Shown here piece after piece: positions 1 through 9,282 of a DNA stretch of 64,000 nucleotides (the first letter of the stretch is position 1; every line of letters starts with the position of its first letter). A program made the position numbers and the translations under genes. Under the pieces are notes generated by a model. That model saw only the letters and a program-made list of their open reading frames with translations. It did not search any database and was not told where the DNA came from. Origin of the DNA: Bifidobacterium bifidum ATCC 29521 = JCM 1255 = DSM 20456. GTDB lineage: Bacteria > Actinomycetota > Actinomycetes > Actinomycetales > Bifidobacteriaceae. Location: contig NZ_AP012323.1 of the NCBI RefSeq assembly GCF_001025135.1, positions 806,001 to 870,000 on the forward strand, in the 5' to 3' direction.

Positions 1-87
1 GCGGTCTTTCGCCTCGCGGCCGTTCGCCTCGCGCTTCTTCACTGTGTTGCTTTTCATCGCACGATTCGTTGATTTCCGGGATTTCAT
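1..87 (-). CDS. N-terminus of an unidentified protein, last visible gene of the Bat-like cluster (partial)
   Basis: Only the first 29 codons lie in the window. The reading frame starts at an ATG that overlaps the stop codon of the upstream vWA gene (ATGA, 4-nt overlap), with a GGAGG about five bases before it, so translation is probably coupled. The visible N-terminus is very basic (many Lys and Arg). No family can be assigned from this piece. By position in Bat-type clusters it could be a membrane or repeat protein of the same complex, but that is inference. Confidence 0.6.
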   Translation of the reverse strand, partial: MKSRKSTNRAMKSNTVKKREANGREAKDR

Positions 88-1112
88 AGCATCCTCCGTG
101 ACATGGCGATCCATGCGCCGATCTCCCAGGCGAGCAGCAGGCCCAGCGCCACGGCGAACGGCCATATCACGGGAATCGTACGCTCCCGCCGTTTGACCGT
201 CTGGGTGAGCCTCCACTGTCTTGATGCCTTGGCGGACACGGCCTGTTCGATGGTGTGCGAGGCGTCCACGTGCAGGTATGAGCCGCCCATCTCATCGGCG
301 ATGGATTCCAGCGTGGCCTCGTCGAGCTTGGATATTCCTGGCTTGCCGGTCGTCGGGTCGGTCACCCACTGCCCGTCGGATTGCTGTCCCGTTGCTGTGC
401 CGTCGCTGGCCATCGGTATCTTGCCACCCGCATCAGAGCCCACGCCGATGGTGAACGAGTCGTCAAGGTACCGCCTCAGCGCAGAATAGCTACGGCGTGC
501 GGTGTCGGAGGTCTGCTCGCCGTCCGTGATCACATACAGCACGATGATGTCATCGGGATGTTGATCCCTGATTGATTTGAGCGACAGCATCAGCTGGTCG
601 AGCGGCGTGTCGAGACTCGATCCGGCCGATGTGGACGTGGATTCGACGGCCAGCGTGTCGGCCCAGCCGTCAATGGCGATGGAGTCCGGAGTCAACGGCA
701 CATCCAGGGTGCCGCTCGCGCCGAAGCGCAATGCGGCGAAACTGGAATCGGCGTACGTCGACGTGATGCCCTTCACGATGCGCTTGGCCGCGTCAAGACG
801 GCTGATTGTACCCGAGGAGCCGTATTCCGCGTCCTTGACCGCCATCGATCCGGTGACGTCGACCGCCACCATGACATCGGTGGCATTGATAGCCCGGCTG
901 GTGGTGGTCGTCACGATGCTGGGCGTCAGCATCATCACGGCGGCGAGCAGGAACATTATCACCCTGCGTATGCAGGCGGTCAGCGTCTCATCGCTGGAGC
1001 GCCTGCGCCGCACATGCACGACGACCACCGCGACCGCGAACGCCAGCATGAGCGCCGCGATCGCGCCGCCCGCGATCCAACCCAGAGCCGGGGCGAATGT
1101 CATCGGTCTCAT
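84..1112 (-). CDS. von Willebrand factor A domain membrane protein (BatA/BatB-like)
   Basis: A 342-residue protein with the BatA/BatB layout: two hydrophobic segments near the N-terminus (about residues 8-32 and 50-65), an extracytoplasmic or cytoplasmic vWA domain, and one C-terminal membrane segment. The MIDAS metal site reads DVTGS, so Thr replaces the more usual first Ser (DxSxS); Thr should still ligate the metal. The start chosen is the ATG overlapping the stop of the preceding vWA gene (ATGA). A longer frame begins 22 codons upstream but runs into that gene. In related clusters such proteins work with MoxR and DUF58 partners in envelope or stress functions. The exact role here is unknown. 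Confidence 0.85.
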   Translation of the reverse strand: MRPMTFAPALGWIAGGAIAALMLAFAVAVVVVHVRRRRSSDETLTACIRRVIMFLLAAVMMLTPSIVTTTTSRAINATDVMVAVDVTGSMAVKDAEYGSSGTISRLDAAKRIVKGITSTYADSSFAALRFGASGTLDVPLTPDSIAIDGWADTLAVESTSTSAGSSLDTPLDQLMLSLKSIRDQHPDDIIVLYVITDGEQTSDTARRSYSALRRYLDDSFTIGVGSDAGGKIPMASDGTATGQQSDGQWVTDPTTGKPGISKLDEATLESIADEMGGSYLHVDASHTIEQAVSAKASRQWRLTQTVKRRERTIPVIWPFAVALGLLLAWEIGAWIAMSRRML

Positions 1113-2182
1113 CGTCTCAACCTCCATGCCAGTATCATCCATATCGCAAGCAGCACGACCAGCATCAGCGTCCACCATCCCGGCGCGTCGATCAGCGCGG
1201 CCTGGCTTGACCGTCGGCTTTCGCTGGTACGCCGGCTGTCAATCTGCCTCACCAGCTCGTTGATGTCGGATGAGCCCGACTGGGTGAGGAACGTTCCGCC
1301 GCGGGACTCGATCTGCTGCTTCATCTCGGTGGTTGTGGCGTCGCCCTCGCTCTGGCGTGGCCCGGAGAACAGGCCGTCCACGCTGATATGCGAAGCTTCG
1401 GCCATATCGAGCGCCTGGGCGAGTGAATACGTCGGCGTGCCGGACGCCACGTTGTCTGTGGCGAGCACGATCGAGGCGGGGCGCTGCCGTGCGGCGCCGG
1501 ACGTGTCGCCATAGGCGAAGCCGGGTATCATCGCGGCGCAGCTGACCAGCCCGTCCCCGATCAGTGATGTCGAGTTCTTGCGGTTCTGCGTGCCTTCCAG
1601 CCAATCGGCGATCTTTTGGTAGTCCTTGTCGCTCATCTTGTCGATGTCGTCCTGCGATTCGACGCCACGGAGCGCGTCCGCCGCCTTGGTCAGCTGGCTG
1701 GAGACCAGGTCGTAGTCGTCGGTCAGGGGGAACACCGTGCGCGATGTCGAGTTGAAGATGCTCAGGGCGATGCGTTCTCCCCGGAAATGGCTCACCAGTT
1801 CCAGATATGTTTCGATGACCGCCCGGTCATAGGGGAGCGCCGAACCTGACACGTCGAGGCACAACACGATGTCGCGACTGCTGGAGCGTTCCGCGTCGCG
1901 GTCCACATGCGCCGGTCTGGCGATAAGAACCGTGCAGATGGCCAGCGCCGCCACCAGCGCCGCCACGGCGATCCGCCCCAGCAATCGCCACAGATGGAAC
2001 AGATGCGATGCATGCTCGGTATTGAGGTCGTCGTCAAGACTGTATACCGGCATGCCGTCCCGCGGGGGACGCCTGCGGCCTCGGAAGATCGCGATGACGG
2101 CCACCAGCACTGCCGCGACGAGCACGGCCGCCACGGCGGCATACGGCCACAGCCAATGGATGCTCATGTCGTTCGTGGTCAT
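1109..2182 (-). CDS. von Willebrand factor A domain membrane protein (BatA-like)
   Basis: A 357-residue vWA protein, paralogous to its downstream neighbour. Hydrophobic segments lie near residues 8-30 and 58-78, followed by the vWA domain with a canonical MIDAS motif DVSGS, and a C-terminal membrane helix just before the final basic residues. The ATG start overlaps the upstream stop codon by one base (TGATG) and has GGAAAGG upstream. An in-frame GTG three codons earlier is less well placed relative to that site. Two adjacent vWA proteins behind moxR and DUF58 genes are the hallmark of Bat-type clusters. The function is inferred from the family. Confidence 0.87.
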   Translation of the reverse strand: MTTNDMSIHWLWPYAAVAAVLVAAVLVAVIAIFRGRRRPPRDGMPVYSLDDDLNTEHASHLFHLWRLLGRIAVAALVAALAICTVLIARPAHVDRDAERSSSRDIVLCLDVSGSALPYDRAVIETYLELVSHFRGERIALSIFNSTSRTVFPLTDDYDLVSSQLTKAADALRGVESQDDIDKMSDKDYQKIADWLEGTQNRKNSTSLIGDGLVSCAAMIPGFAYGDTSGAARQRPASIVLATDNVASGTPTYSLAQALDMAEASHISVDGLFSGPRQSEGDATTTEMKQQIESRGGTFLTQSGSSDINELVRQIDSRRTSESRRSSQAALIDAPGWWTLMLVVLLAIWMILAWRLRR

Positions 2183-2754
2183 CAGCGCCACCTTTCCACA
2201 AGGTTCAGCACCCAGTCGGCGGCCTGTTCCACGGTGGCGTCCTTCGCCTGCGCGTTGAACTCGGCGTTCGCGAACTCCGGCGGATACAGCGCGGCTATGG
2301 TCTGGCGCAGCAGCGTGAAACCGTGGACTCCCGAATCACCTGCCAGGGAGCCTGCGGAACGTGACGCGATCTCCTGCAGCGTCGTCGAACCGAGCTCCGC
2401 GCTGCTGGCCTGCGACGCGAAGTCCCTCGCCACGGCGGCGAGCTCGACGAAGGCGTCCTCGCGCGAAAGCTTCCCGGCCCCGTTGCGCTCCACGATGTCA
2501 TGCACGCGGCTTTTCCACTGCGAGACGGGGGCGAGGGCGTTGTGAGACCCTCGGGGAGCGGCTACGCGTTTCGCACGTCGAGGACGGGACATGATGACGA
2601 TCGCCACAATCAGGATCAGCAACGCGATGAAGCACGCCATCGTCACTATGGGCAGCAGAGACGCGACGGGCACATCCGTCACGGGATGCAGGTCGTTCAC
2701 GTCCACGGCTGCGGCCAGCGTCGACGAGGTCACGAAACCGTTCATGACGTTCAT
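2182..2754 (-). CDS. Small single-span membrane protein of the Bat-like cluster
   Basis: A 190-residue protein with one strong transmembrane segment (about residues 30-55, rich in Leu, Ile and Val), then a basic stretch and a soluble C-terminal helical domain with conserved-looking Leu/Trp spacing (ends NLVERWR). It occupies the slot where DUF4381-type proteins sit in other MoxR/DUF58/vWA clusters. That family assignment is by position and topology, not by a recognised motif. The start is the ATG overlapping the DUF58 stop codon (ATGA). An upstream extension of 58 codons in the same frame is a shadow of the DUF58 gene. Confidence 0.72.
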   Translation of the reverse strand: MNVMNGFVTSSTLAAAVDVNDLHPVTDVPVASLLPIVTMACFIALLILIVAIVIMSRPRRAKRVAAPRGSHNALAPVSQWKSRVHDIVERNGAGKLSREDAFVELAAVARDFASQASSAELGSTTLQEIASRSAGSLAGDSGVHGFTLLRQTIAALYPPEFANAEFNAQAKDATVEQAADWVLNLVERWR

Positions 2755-3740
2755 GCAGGCACCTCCGACGTCAGGTTCAGCGATGGCGGCACGCGCAGCT
2801 GATTGCGGATGGAACGGCCGAGCGAACGCGACACCAGCCGCACGAAGGCATCGAACATCATGTCGCTCGACGCGGCGCGGATCATTCGCGAACCATGTTT
2901 GGCGAGTTCGTGCTCCAGAGCGGCGCACACGTATCTGCGATGCAGCGCCACCTCTTCCGCGGCCTTCGCGTTGCGCAGCAGGGCGGGGATGCGGCGCCCG
3001 GATTTTCCGTCATACCATTCGCGGGCGGCCTCGGATGGGTCGAAGGGGTTGGCCGTCGCCACGGTGATCAGCACCACGGGGTGGGTGGCGGCTATGGCGC
3101 CGATGACGTTGATGTGACGCTTGCGCAGGGCCAGCTCGTCGGTGGCAAGCACGATGAGCGCCTGACGGTCGCGTATGCGGCGCGCGTAATCCAGCAGAGC
3201 GTCGATGTTGCGGCCGTATGACCAATCCCGCCGCAAGGCGTCGTCCAGCGTGCGCTCGAACTGCGCGAACCCGCCGTTGAACGGCATGCGCGTGATGCTG
3301 TGGGCGTCGGCGAACACCAGGGAGACGTCATCGCTGCGCCGCAGCGACAGCGCGGCGAACATGCGCAGCGCGTTGCCTGCGACCGCGTAGGCCGGCTCGC
3401 CTGACGCGCATCCTCCGGTCATCTCCTCGCCGACATCGCACAGCAGCCACACCTGGCTGGTCGCCTGGCGCGCATGCTGCACGACCATCGGGCGGCCGAG
3501 ACGGGCGCTGGCTTTCCAATCGATGAGACGCGCCTCGTCCCCCGGCCCGTAGACGCGGATGTCCATCGGGTCGTCATTGCCTCCACGCCGGTTCGAGGCG
3601 TGCTCGCCCTCCAGGACGCCCAGCGCCTTGCGAACGGTCGGAAGGCTCAGCGAATTGCCCAGCGCCTCGATCTTCCTGCGGATCCGGTCGTCGGAAGATG
3701 AGGAGTGTGAGGAGTGTGAGGGGTGTGAGCCATCGATCAT
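2751..3740 (-). CDS. DUF58 domain protein
   Basis: A 329-residue protein carrying the DUF58 signature RVYGPGDEARLIDWKASARLG near residues 61-81, which identifies the family. DUF58 proteins have a vWA-like fold and are almost always encoded beside moxR, as here. There are no obvious membrane segments. The N-terminus is Ser/His-rich (SHSSHSS) and is encoded by a short 9-bp tandem repeat. The start ATG overlaps the moxR stop codon (ATGA). The downstream small membrane protein and two vWA proteins are joined by 1-4-nt overlaps, so the cluster is probably one coupled operon. Confidence 0.9.
   Translation of the reverse strand: MIDGSHPSHSSHSSSSDDRIRRKIEALGNSLSLPTVRKALGVLEGEHASNRRGGNDDPMDIRVYGPGDEARLIDWKASARLGRPMVVQHARQATSQVWLLCDVGEEMTGGCASGEPAYAVAGNALRMFAALSLRRSDDVSLVFADAHSITRMPFNGGFAQFERTLDDALRRDWSYGRNIDALLDYARRIRDRQALIVLATDELALRKRHINVIGAIAATHPVVLITVATANPFDPSEAAREWYDGKSGRRIPALLRNAKAAEEVALHRRYVCAALEHELAKHGSRMIRAASSDMMFDAFVRLVSRSLGRSIRNQLRVPPSLNLTSEVPA
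3699..3728. repeat. 9-bp tandem repeat in the 5' end of the DUF58 gene
   Basis: Three near-identical units of GAGGAGTGT (the last is GAGGGGTGT) lie in the coding sequence and encode the SHS/SHP repeat. Because each unit is 9 bp, copy-number change would keep the frame. Confidence 0.7.
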
Positions 3741-4843
3741 GGGACGTGAACCGTTTCCACGATCCGATCGATCACCTGGTCGCTGGTCACGCCGTCAGCC
3801 AGCGCCTCGAAGGTCAGGATCACACGGTGCCTGAGCACTTCGTGGACCATCATCTTCACATCCTCGGGGATGACGTAATCCCGGCCGGCGAGCAGCGCGT
3901 TGGCCTGCCCGCTGCGGATCAGGGCGATCGACGCGCGGGGGCTCGCACCGAGGCGGACCGTCGAGCTCAGGCCCTTCAGCGGCTTGTTTCCGGCACCGCG
4001 CGAGGTCGCCACCAGATCGACGGCGTAGCGCATGATCGCCTCCGACACATGGACGCGCCGCGCCGATTTGCGCAGAAACTCCACATCCTGAATGGTGATC
4101 GTGTCGGACGGCAGCGATTTCGGATCGAACATGTCGGTGCCGCGGCGCGTGAGCATCGCCAGCATGCTCGTCTCCTCGTCGGCCTTGGGATAGGTCATGA
4201 CGGCCTTCATCATGAATCGGTCCATCTGGGCTTCCGGCAGGTTGAACGTGCCCTCCTCCTCGATGGGGTTCTCGGTGGCGATTACCATGAACGGCTTGGG
4301 CAGCTCGATGCGTTCGCCGCCGATCGTCGTGGCGCCTTCCGCCATGGCCTCAAGCATCGCCGACTGCGTTTTGGCGTTGGATCGGTTGATCTCGTCGAGC
4401 AATACGAAATTGGCGTGGATCGGGCCGATCTGGGTGGAGAACCGCTGGGTGGAGAAGTCAAACACCTGGGTGCCCACCAGATCGGACGGCATGAGGTCGG
4501 GCGTGCATTGCACTCGGCGGAACGTTCCCGAGACCGAGGTGGCCAGCGTCTGGGCCGCGGTGGTCTTGGCCAGGCCGGGCACGGATTCGATGAGGATGTG
4601 GCCGCCTGCGACCATCGTGGCGATCAGCGCTTCGCGCAAGTCGGACTGTCCGACCAGCGTCTGGGCGAATCTGGCGCGGATGCGGTCGGTGAGTTGCCGT
4701 GCGCGTCGCAGGTCATCCTGCGTCAGCGCGGCGGAAGGCGCCGGCACGGGCGTGCGCATGGGGGCGGCCGGCATGGCGCCCGTCATGGGGATCGCGTTCG
4801 CGAGCTGGGACGGCATTGAAGGTTTCGAGGTGAATAAAGCCAT
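3737..4843 (-). CDS. moxR: MoxR-family AAA+ ATPase
   Basis: A 368-residue AAA+ ATPase of the MoxR class. The Walker A motif has the MoxR form VPGLAKTT, Walker B is FVLLDEINR, and the sensor region follows (VIATENPIEEEGTFNLPEAQ). The first ~60 residues are Ala/Pro/Met-rich and probably disordered. The start chosen encodes MALFTSK and has GGTGG just upstream; the longer frame overlaps ung on the same strand. MoxR ATPases act as chaperone-like remodellers for the vWA proteins encoded downstream. The gene lies 10 bp after ung and overlaps the DUF58 gene by 4 nt. Confidence 0.93.
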   Translation of the reverse strand: MALFTSKPSMPSQLANAIPMTGAMPAAPMRTPVPAPSAALTQDDLRRARQLTDRIRARFAQTLVGQSDLREALIATMVAGGHILIESVPGLAKTTAAQTLATSVSGTFRRVQCTPDLMPSDLVGTQVFDFSTQRFSTQIGPIHANFVLLDEINRSNAKTQSAMLEAMAEGATTIGGERIELPKPFMVIATENPIEEEGTFNLPEAQMDRFMMKAVMTYPKADEETSMLAMLTRRGTDMFDPKSLPSDTITIQDVEFLRKSARRVHVSEAIMRYAVDLVATSRGAGNKPLKGLSSTVRLGASPRASIALIRSGQANALLAGRDYVIPEDVKMMVHEVLRHRVILTFEALADGVTSDQVIDRIVETVHVP

Positions 4844-4853
4844 GCTGCCCACC

Positions 4854-5609
4854 TTACCGTGACGAAGCAACCGCGGAGTGGGGATCGGGCCGATCCGCCT
4901 GCGCCGATGGCAGTGACCAGTCGACCGGTTCCGCGCCCATGGAGACCAGCGCTTGGTTGGCGCGGGAGAACGGGTGGGAGCCGAAGAACCCGCGGGATGC
5001 GGACAGAGGGCTGGGATGCGGCGAGGCGATGATGGTCGCGTTGGTGAGCAGCGGCGCGAGGCTCTGCGCGTTGCGCCCCCAGAGGATCGCCACCAGCGGC
5101 TTCGGCTTGCCGTCCGCGTCCACCCGGACGTCAAGGGCGCGGATGGCGGCCTCGGTGATGGTCTCCCATCCCTTGCCCTGATGGCTGTTGGGGCGTCCCA
5201 CGCCGACGGTCAGGCACCTGTTCAGCAGCATCACGCCGCGCTGGGTCCAGGGTGTCAGGTCACCGTTGGCGGGCATCGGCACGTGCATGTCGTCGACGAG
5301 CTCGCGGTAGATGTTGACCAGGCTCTTCGGCAGCGGTCGGACGTCGGGCGCCACACAGAAGCTCAGGCCGACCGGATGCCCCGGAGTCGGGTAGGGATCC
5401 TGCCCGACGATCAGCACCTTGATCGAGTCGAATGGAATTGTGAAGGCTCTGAGGATATTATGGCTTGCGGGCAGGTACTGACATCCTGCCTGCAGTTCGG
5501 AGCGGAGGAAATCGCCCATGTGATGGACCTGCGGCTCCACGTCCTGCAGCGCGGCGGCCCATCCGGGCTCCACGAGCTGCGACAATGGTTTGACTGGATG
5601 TTGACTCAT
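4854..5609 (-). CDS. ung: Uracil-DNA glycosylase, family 1
   Basis: Removes uracil from DNA to start base-excision repair. The 251-residue protein has the family-1 catalytic motif GQDPYP, where the Asp activates water, and the minor-groove loop motif [18 protein letters not shown] near the C-terminus. I chose the start at MSQHPVK because a TACAGT hexamer ends 7 nt before that ATG, which fits a leaderless transcript. A longer frame starts 12 codons upstream (MHSFDTL) but would include that promoter-like element. The moxR cluster follows after 10 bp on the same strand, so the two may share transcripts. Confidence 0.95.
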   Translation of the reverse strand: MSQHPVKPLSQLVEPGWAAALQDVEPQVHHMGDFLRSELQAGCQYLPASHNILRAFTIPFDSIKVLIVGQDPYPTPGHPVGLSFCVAPDVRPLPKSLVNIYRELVDDMHVPMPANGDLTPWTQRGVMLLNRCLTVGVGRPNSHQGKGWETITEAAIRALDVRVDADGKPKPLVAILWGRNAQSLAPLLTNATIIASPHPSPLSASRGFFGSHPFSRANQALVSMGAEPVDWSLPSAQADRPDPHSAVASSR

Positions 5610-5616
5610 GGCCTCT

Positions 5617-5622
5617 ACTGTA
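5617..5622 (-). promoter_or_regulatory. Candidate -10 hexamer of ung (leaderless)
   Basis: TACAGT on the minus strand, separated by 7 nt from the proposed ATG of ung. No convincing -35 box was seen. This is the same geometry as at ten other genes in the window. Confidence 0.5.
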
Positions 5623-5725
5623 GCGAGCGTGTCGAAGCTGTGCATATCCGGTGCATGACTGACGGCCGTCGCGCACTTGGGACAACATGGCCGGTAGACT
5701 TGATGAACGATACGGAAGGGTGATT

Positions 5726-6472
5726 ATGGCCAAGGACAAGGAAACATACGATTCGTATGCCAAAGACGTGTTCGACAATCCTCCGGCAGGTCCGGTGGGC
5801 GTGCATCGGGGCGCGCGGTCGGCCGGGGCGCGCATGACGCCTTTCCTGATCGTGTTGCTTGTGGTGGCCCTGGCGGGCGTCGGCACATGGGGTGTGCTGT
5901 CGGGAATGTTCTCCGACGTGCTCTTCGGGAACAACGGCACGTCGCAGGCGGCCGACGACAAGGCGTCCGACAGCGGCGACTCGAAGACCGGCGACACGAC
6001 GAAGTCCGGCACGGGCGAGCAGTCCACTTCTAGTTCGACTGACGGTTCCTCCGACACGGCTTCCAATACCTCCACGGATTCCGCCCAGAGCGATACGACA
6101 TCGAGCAGCAGCGACGGTTCGACCGATGCCACCGACACGAACGGGCAGGGGACGGACTCCACCGCCTCGTCCGACACGCATTCGACGCCGCCGGCCACCG
6201 CCGAGGCGAACAAGGCCACTTCCGTCCGCGTGATCAACGGAACCAAGATCTCCGGTCACGCCGCCAGCCGTGCGTACACGCTCAAGCAGGCCGGATACAA
6301 GAACGTCGTCTCCGCCAACCCCTCCGGTACGTTGCCCGCGAGCACCGTGGTCTGGTACCAGAACGAGACCGATGCGGCGACCGCGAAGGACATCGCCGTG
6401 ACCTTGGGCATCTCCGACGTGCGGCAGATGTCGGGCATCTCCGCACCCGTCGTCGTCGTGCTGATGCAGTGA
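5726..6472 (+). CDS. LytR C-terminal domain (LytR_C) membrane-anchored protein
   Basis: A 248-residue single-pass protein: a short cytoplasmic N-terminus, a transmembrane helix (about residues 37-58), a long extracytoplasmic low-complexity linker made mainly of Ser, Thr, Asp and Gly, and a C-terminal LytR_C-type domain (begins SVRVINGT and ends VVVVLMQ). LytR_C domains occur on envelope proteins related to LytR-CpsA-Psr enzymes. This protein lacks the catalytic LCP part. The start MAKDKETYD has AAGGGTG six bases upstream; an in-frame start 13 codons earlier lacks a site. The exact role is unknown. Confidence 0.85.
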   Translation: MAKDKETYDSYAKDVFDNPPAGPVGVHRGARSAGARMTPFLIVLLVVALAGVGTWGVLSGMFSDVLFGNNGTSQAADDKASDSGDSKTGDTTKSGTGEQSTSSSTDGSSDTASNTSTDSAQSDTTSSSSDGSTDATDTNGQGTDSTASSDTHSTPPATAEANKATSVRVINGTKISGHAASRAYTLKQAGYKNVVSANPSGTLPASTVVWYQNETDAATAKDIAVTLGISDVRQMSGISAPVVVVLMQ

Positions 6473-6508
6473 CCGTACATCGGCCGAGAATCCGCGTCCC
6501 CGTAGGCT

Positions 6509-6538
6509 TTGTGCGAATGTCCCCTAGTACCGTACAAT
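6509..6538 (+). promoter_or_regulatory. Promoter upstream of cspA
   Basis: TTGTGC (6509-6514) and TACAAT (6533-6538) are separated by 18 nt. The predicted transcript would have a leader of about 80 nt before cspA, typical for cold-shock genes with structured 5' regions. Confidence 0.6.
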
Positions 6539-6627
6539 GATATGGAGTCGCGAGGTGGGGGATGCGGTGCGGTTTTGAGCTCTCTTCCGTTTGTTCGCGG
6601 CATAGGAACAAGGGAAAGAATATAACA

Positions 6628-6831
6628 ATGGCACAGGGAACTGTGAAGTTCTTCAGCGCTGGCAAGGGTTACGGATTCATTACCTCTGATGCTGGTGGGG
6701 ATGATGTGTTCGTGCACTACTCGGTTATTCAAGCCGATGGTTTCAAGACGCTGAACGAGGGCGATAAGGTCGAGTACGAGGCCGAACGTGGGCCGAAGGG
6801 AATGCAGGCCACGAAAGTGGTCAAGCTCTGA
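6628..6831 (+). CDS. cspA: Cold shock protein, CspA family
   Basis: A 67-residue single cold-shock domain. Both RNA-binding motifs are present: GKGYGFIT (RNP1 type) and DVFVHYS (RNP2 type). It is expected to bind single-stranded RNA or DNA and melt mRNA structure. The start at MAQGTVKFF gives the normal length for the family; GGGAAAGA lies upstream. It is a single-gene unit with its own promoter and a strong terminator just after it. A second, longer cold-shock-domain protein is encoded at 13226. Confidence 0.95.
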   Translation: MAQGTVKFFSAGKGYGFITSDAGGDDVFVHYSVIQADGFKTLNEGDKVEYEAERGPKGMQATKVVKL

Positions 6832-6857
6832 ATCGTGCGAGGCTTTGCGCGTCATCG

Positions 6858-6892
6858 AAGCTCCGGTACCCAATGGGTGCCGGAGCTTTTTC
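6858..6892 (+). terminator. Rho-independent terminator of cspA
   Basis: A 13-bp, near-perfect stem AGCTCCGGTACCC / GGGTGCCGGAGCT with a 3-nt loop, followed by TTTTCCTTTTC. Confidence 0.9.
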
Positions 6893-6988
6893 CTTTTCTT
6901 TCGGCTTTACCGGATCGGTATCGGCATGCTCCGGCCTTCGCGGATCACGCGATGATTTCAAGCCAACAGCGCAATCCTCATGAATATG

Positions 6989-7015
6989 TTGGCACTCGGG
7001 CACCGAGAGTGCTAA
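6989..7015 (+). promoter_or_regulatory. CIRCE operator (HrcA site) of groEL, overlapping its promoter
   Basis: TTGGCACTC-N9-GAGTGCTAA differs from the CIRCE consensus (TTAGCACTC-N9-GAGTGCTAA) at one base. HrcA binding here would repress groEL without heat stress. A plausible promoter coincides with the operator: TTGGCA (6989-6994) as -35 and TAATCT (7013-7018) as -10 with an 18-nt spacer. Confidence 0.9.
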
Positions 7016-7023
7016 TCTCCCAA

Positions 7024-7050
7024 TTAGCACTCGGGGAGTGAGAGTGACAG
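7024..7050 (+). promoter_or_regulatory. Second, degenerate CIRCE-like element
   Basis: TTAGCACTC-N9-GAGTGACAG: the left arm is a perfect CIRCE arm; the right arm matches for five bases only. It lies 8 nt downstream of the first CIRCE, in the predicted 5' untranslated region of groEL. Confidence 0.65.
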
Positions 7051-7061
7051 CCGGCAGCTGA

Positions 7062-8756
<1,695 letters not shown>

Positions 8757-8835
8757 TCCGCTCTCGGAATCCGCCATCGCAGCGCGGTAGCGCGTTGCAG
8801 CAGCGGATGCCGTAACACGGATTTGCCGCGATGTG

Positions 8836-8871
8836 AAGGGCTTCGACCTGTTGAGGGTCGGAGCCCTTTTC
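8836..8871 (+). terminator. Rho-independent terminator of groEL
   Basis: Stem AAGGGCTTCGACC / GGGTCGGAGCCCTT (one mismatch) with a 6-nt loop, followed by TTTTCG. Confidence 0.88.
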
Positions 8872-8916
8872 GTATGTCTGCGGGCGTACCGGAGCGGATC
8901 ACCGCCGTGATACTGT

Positions 8917-9210
8917 TCAGCCGGAAGCGAACAGTCGGGACGCCTGCGCTTCGGCGTCGGCGTAGACGGTGGATGCCTGGGTGAGCGCCTGCTGGATGGA
9001 TTCCAGCGACGCCTCCATCTGCTGCTGTGCCGCACGCCACTGCGCGCTCACCGAAGTGAACTGTGTGGCGGCACCGCCACGCCAGGCGTCCTGGAGACCG
9101 TTGAGGTTCGTATACATTCCGTTGACCGCCTGCCGGATGGCGGCGATGGACGCCGAAACGGCGGCGGAGGAGGATTGGATCCGTTCGGAATCCACTTGAT
9201 ATTGGGGCAT
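8917..9210 (-). CDS. WXG100-family (ESAT-6-like) small protein
   Basis: A 97-residue, all-helical protein with the WXG turn motif (AWRGG) in mid-sequence between two amphipathic helices, which defines the WXG100 family. Such proteins form helical-hairpin dimers and are substrates of type VII (ESX) secretion in Actinobacteria and Firmicutes. No EccC-type ATPase or other type VII component lies in this window. A good ribosome-binding site (GGAAAGGA, 6 nt from ATG) supports the start. It is transcribed divergently from the TPM-domain gene at 9283. Confidence 0.88.
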   Translation of the reverse strand: MPQYQVDSERIQSSSAAVSASIAAIRQAVNGMYTNLNGLQDAWRGGAATQFTSVSAQWRAAQQQMEASLESIQQALTQASTVYADAEAQASRLFASG

Positions 9211-9282
9211 GGTTGTTCCTTTCCTGTATTGTTCTGTTTTCGCCCGGTGACGTTGAAGCGTCCGGCCGGTAATGTGGAGGAT

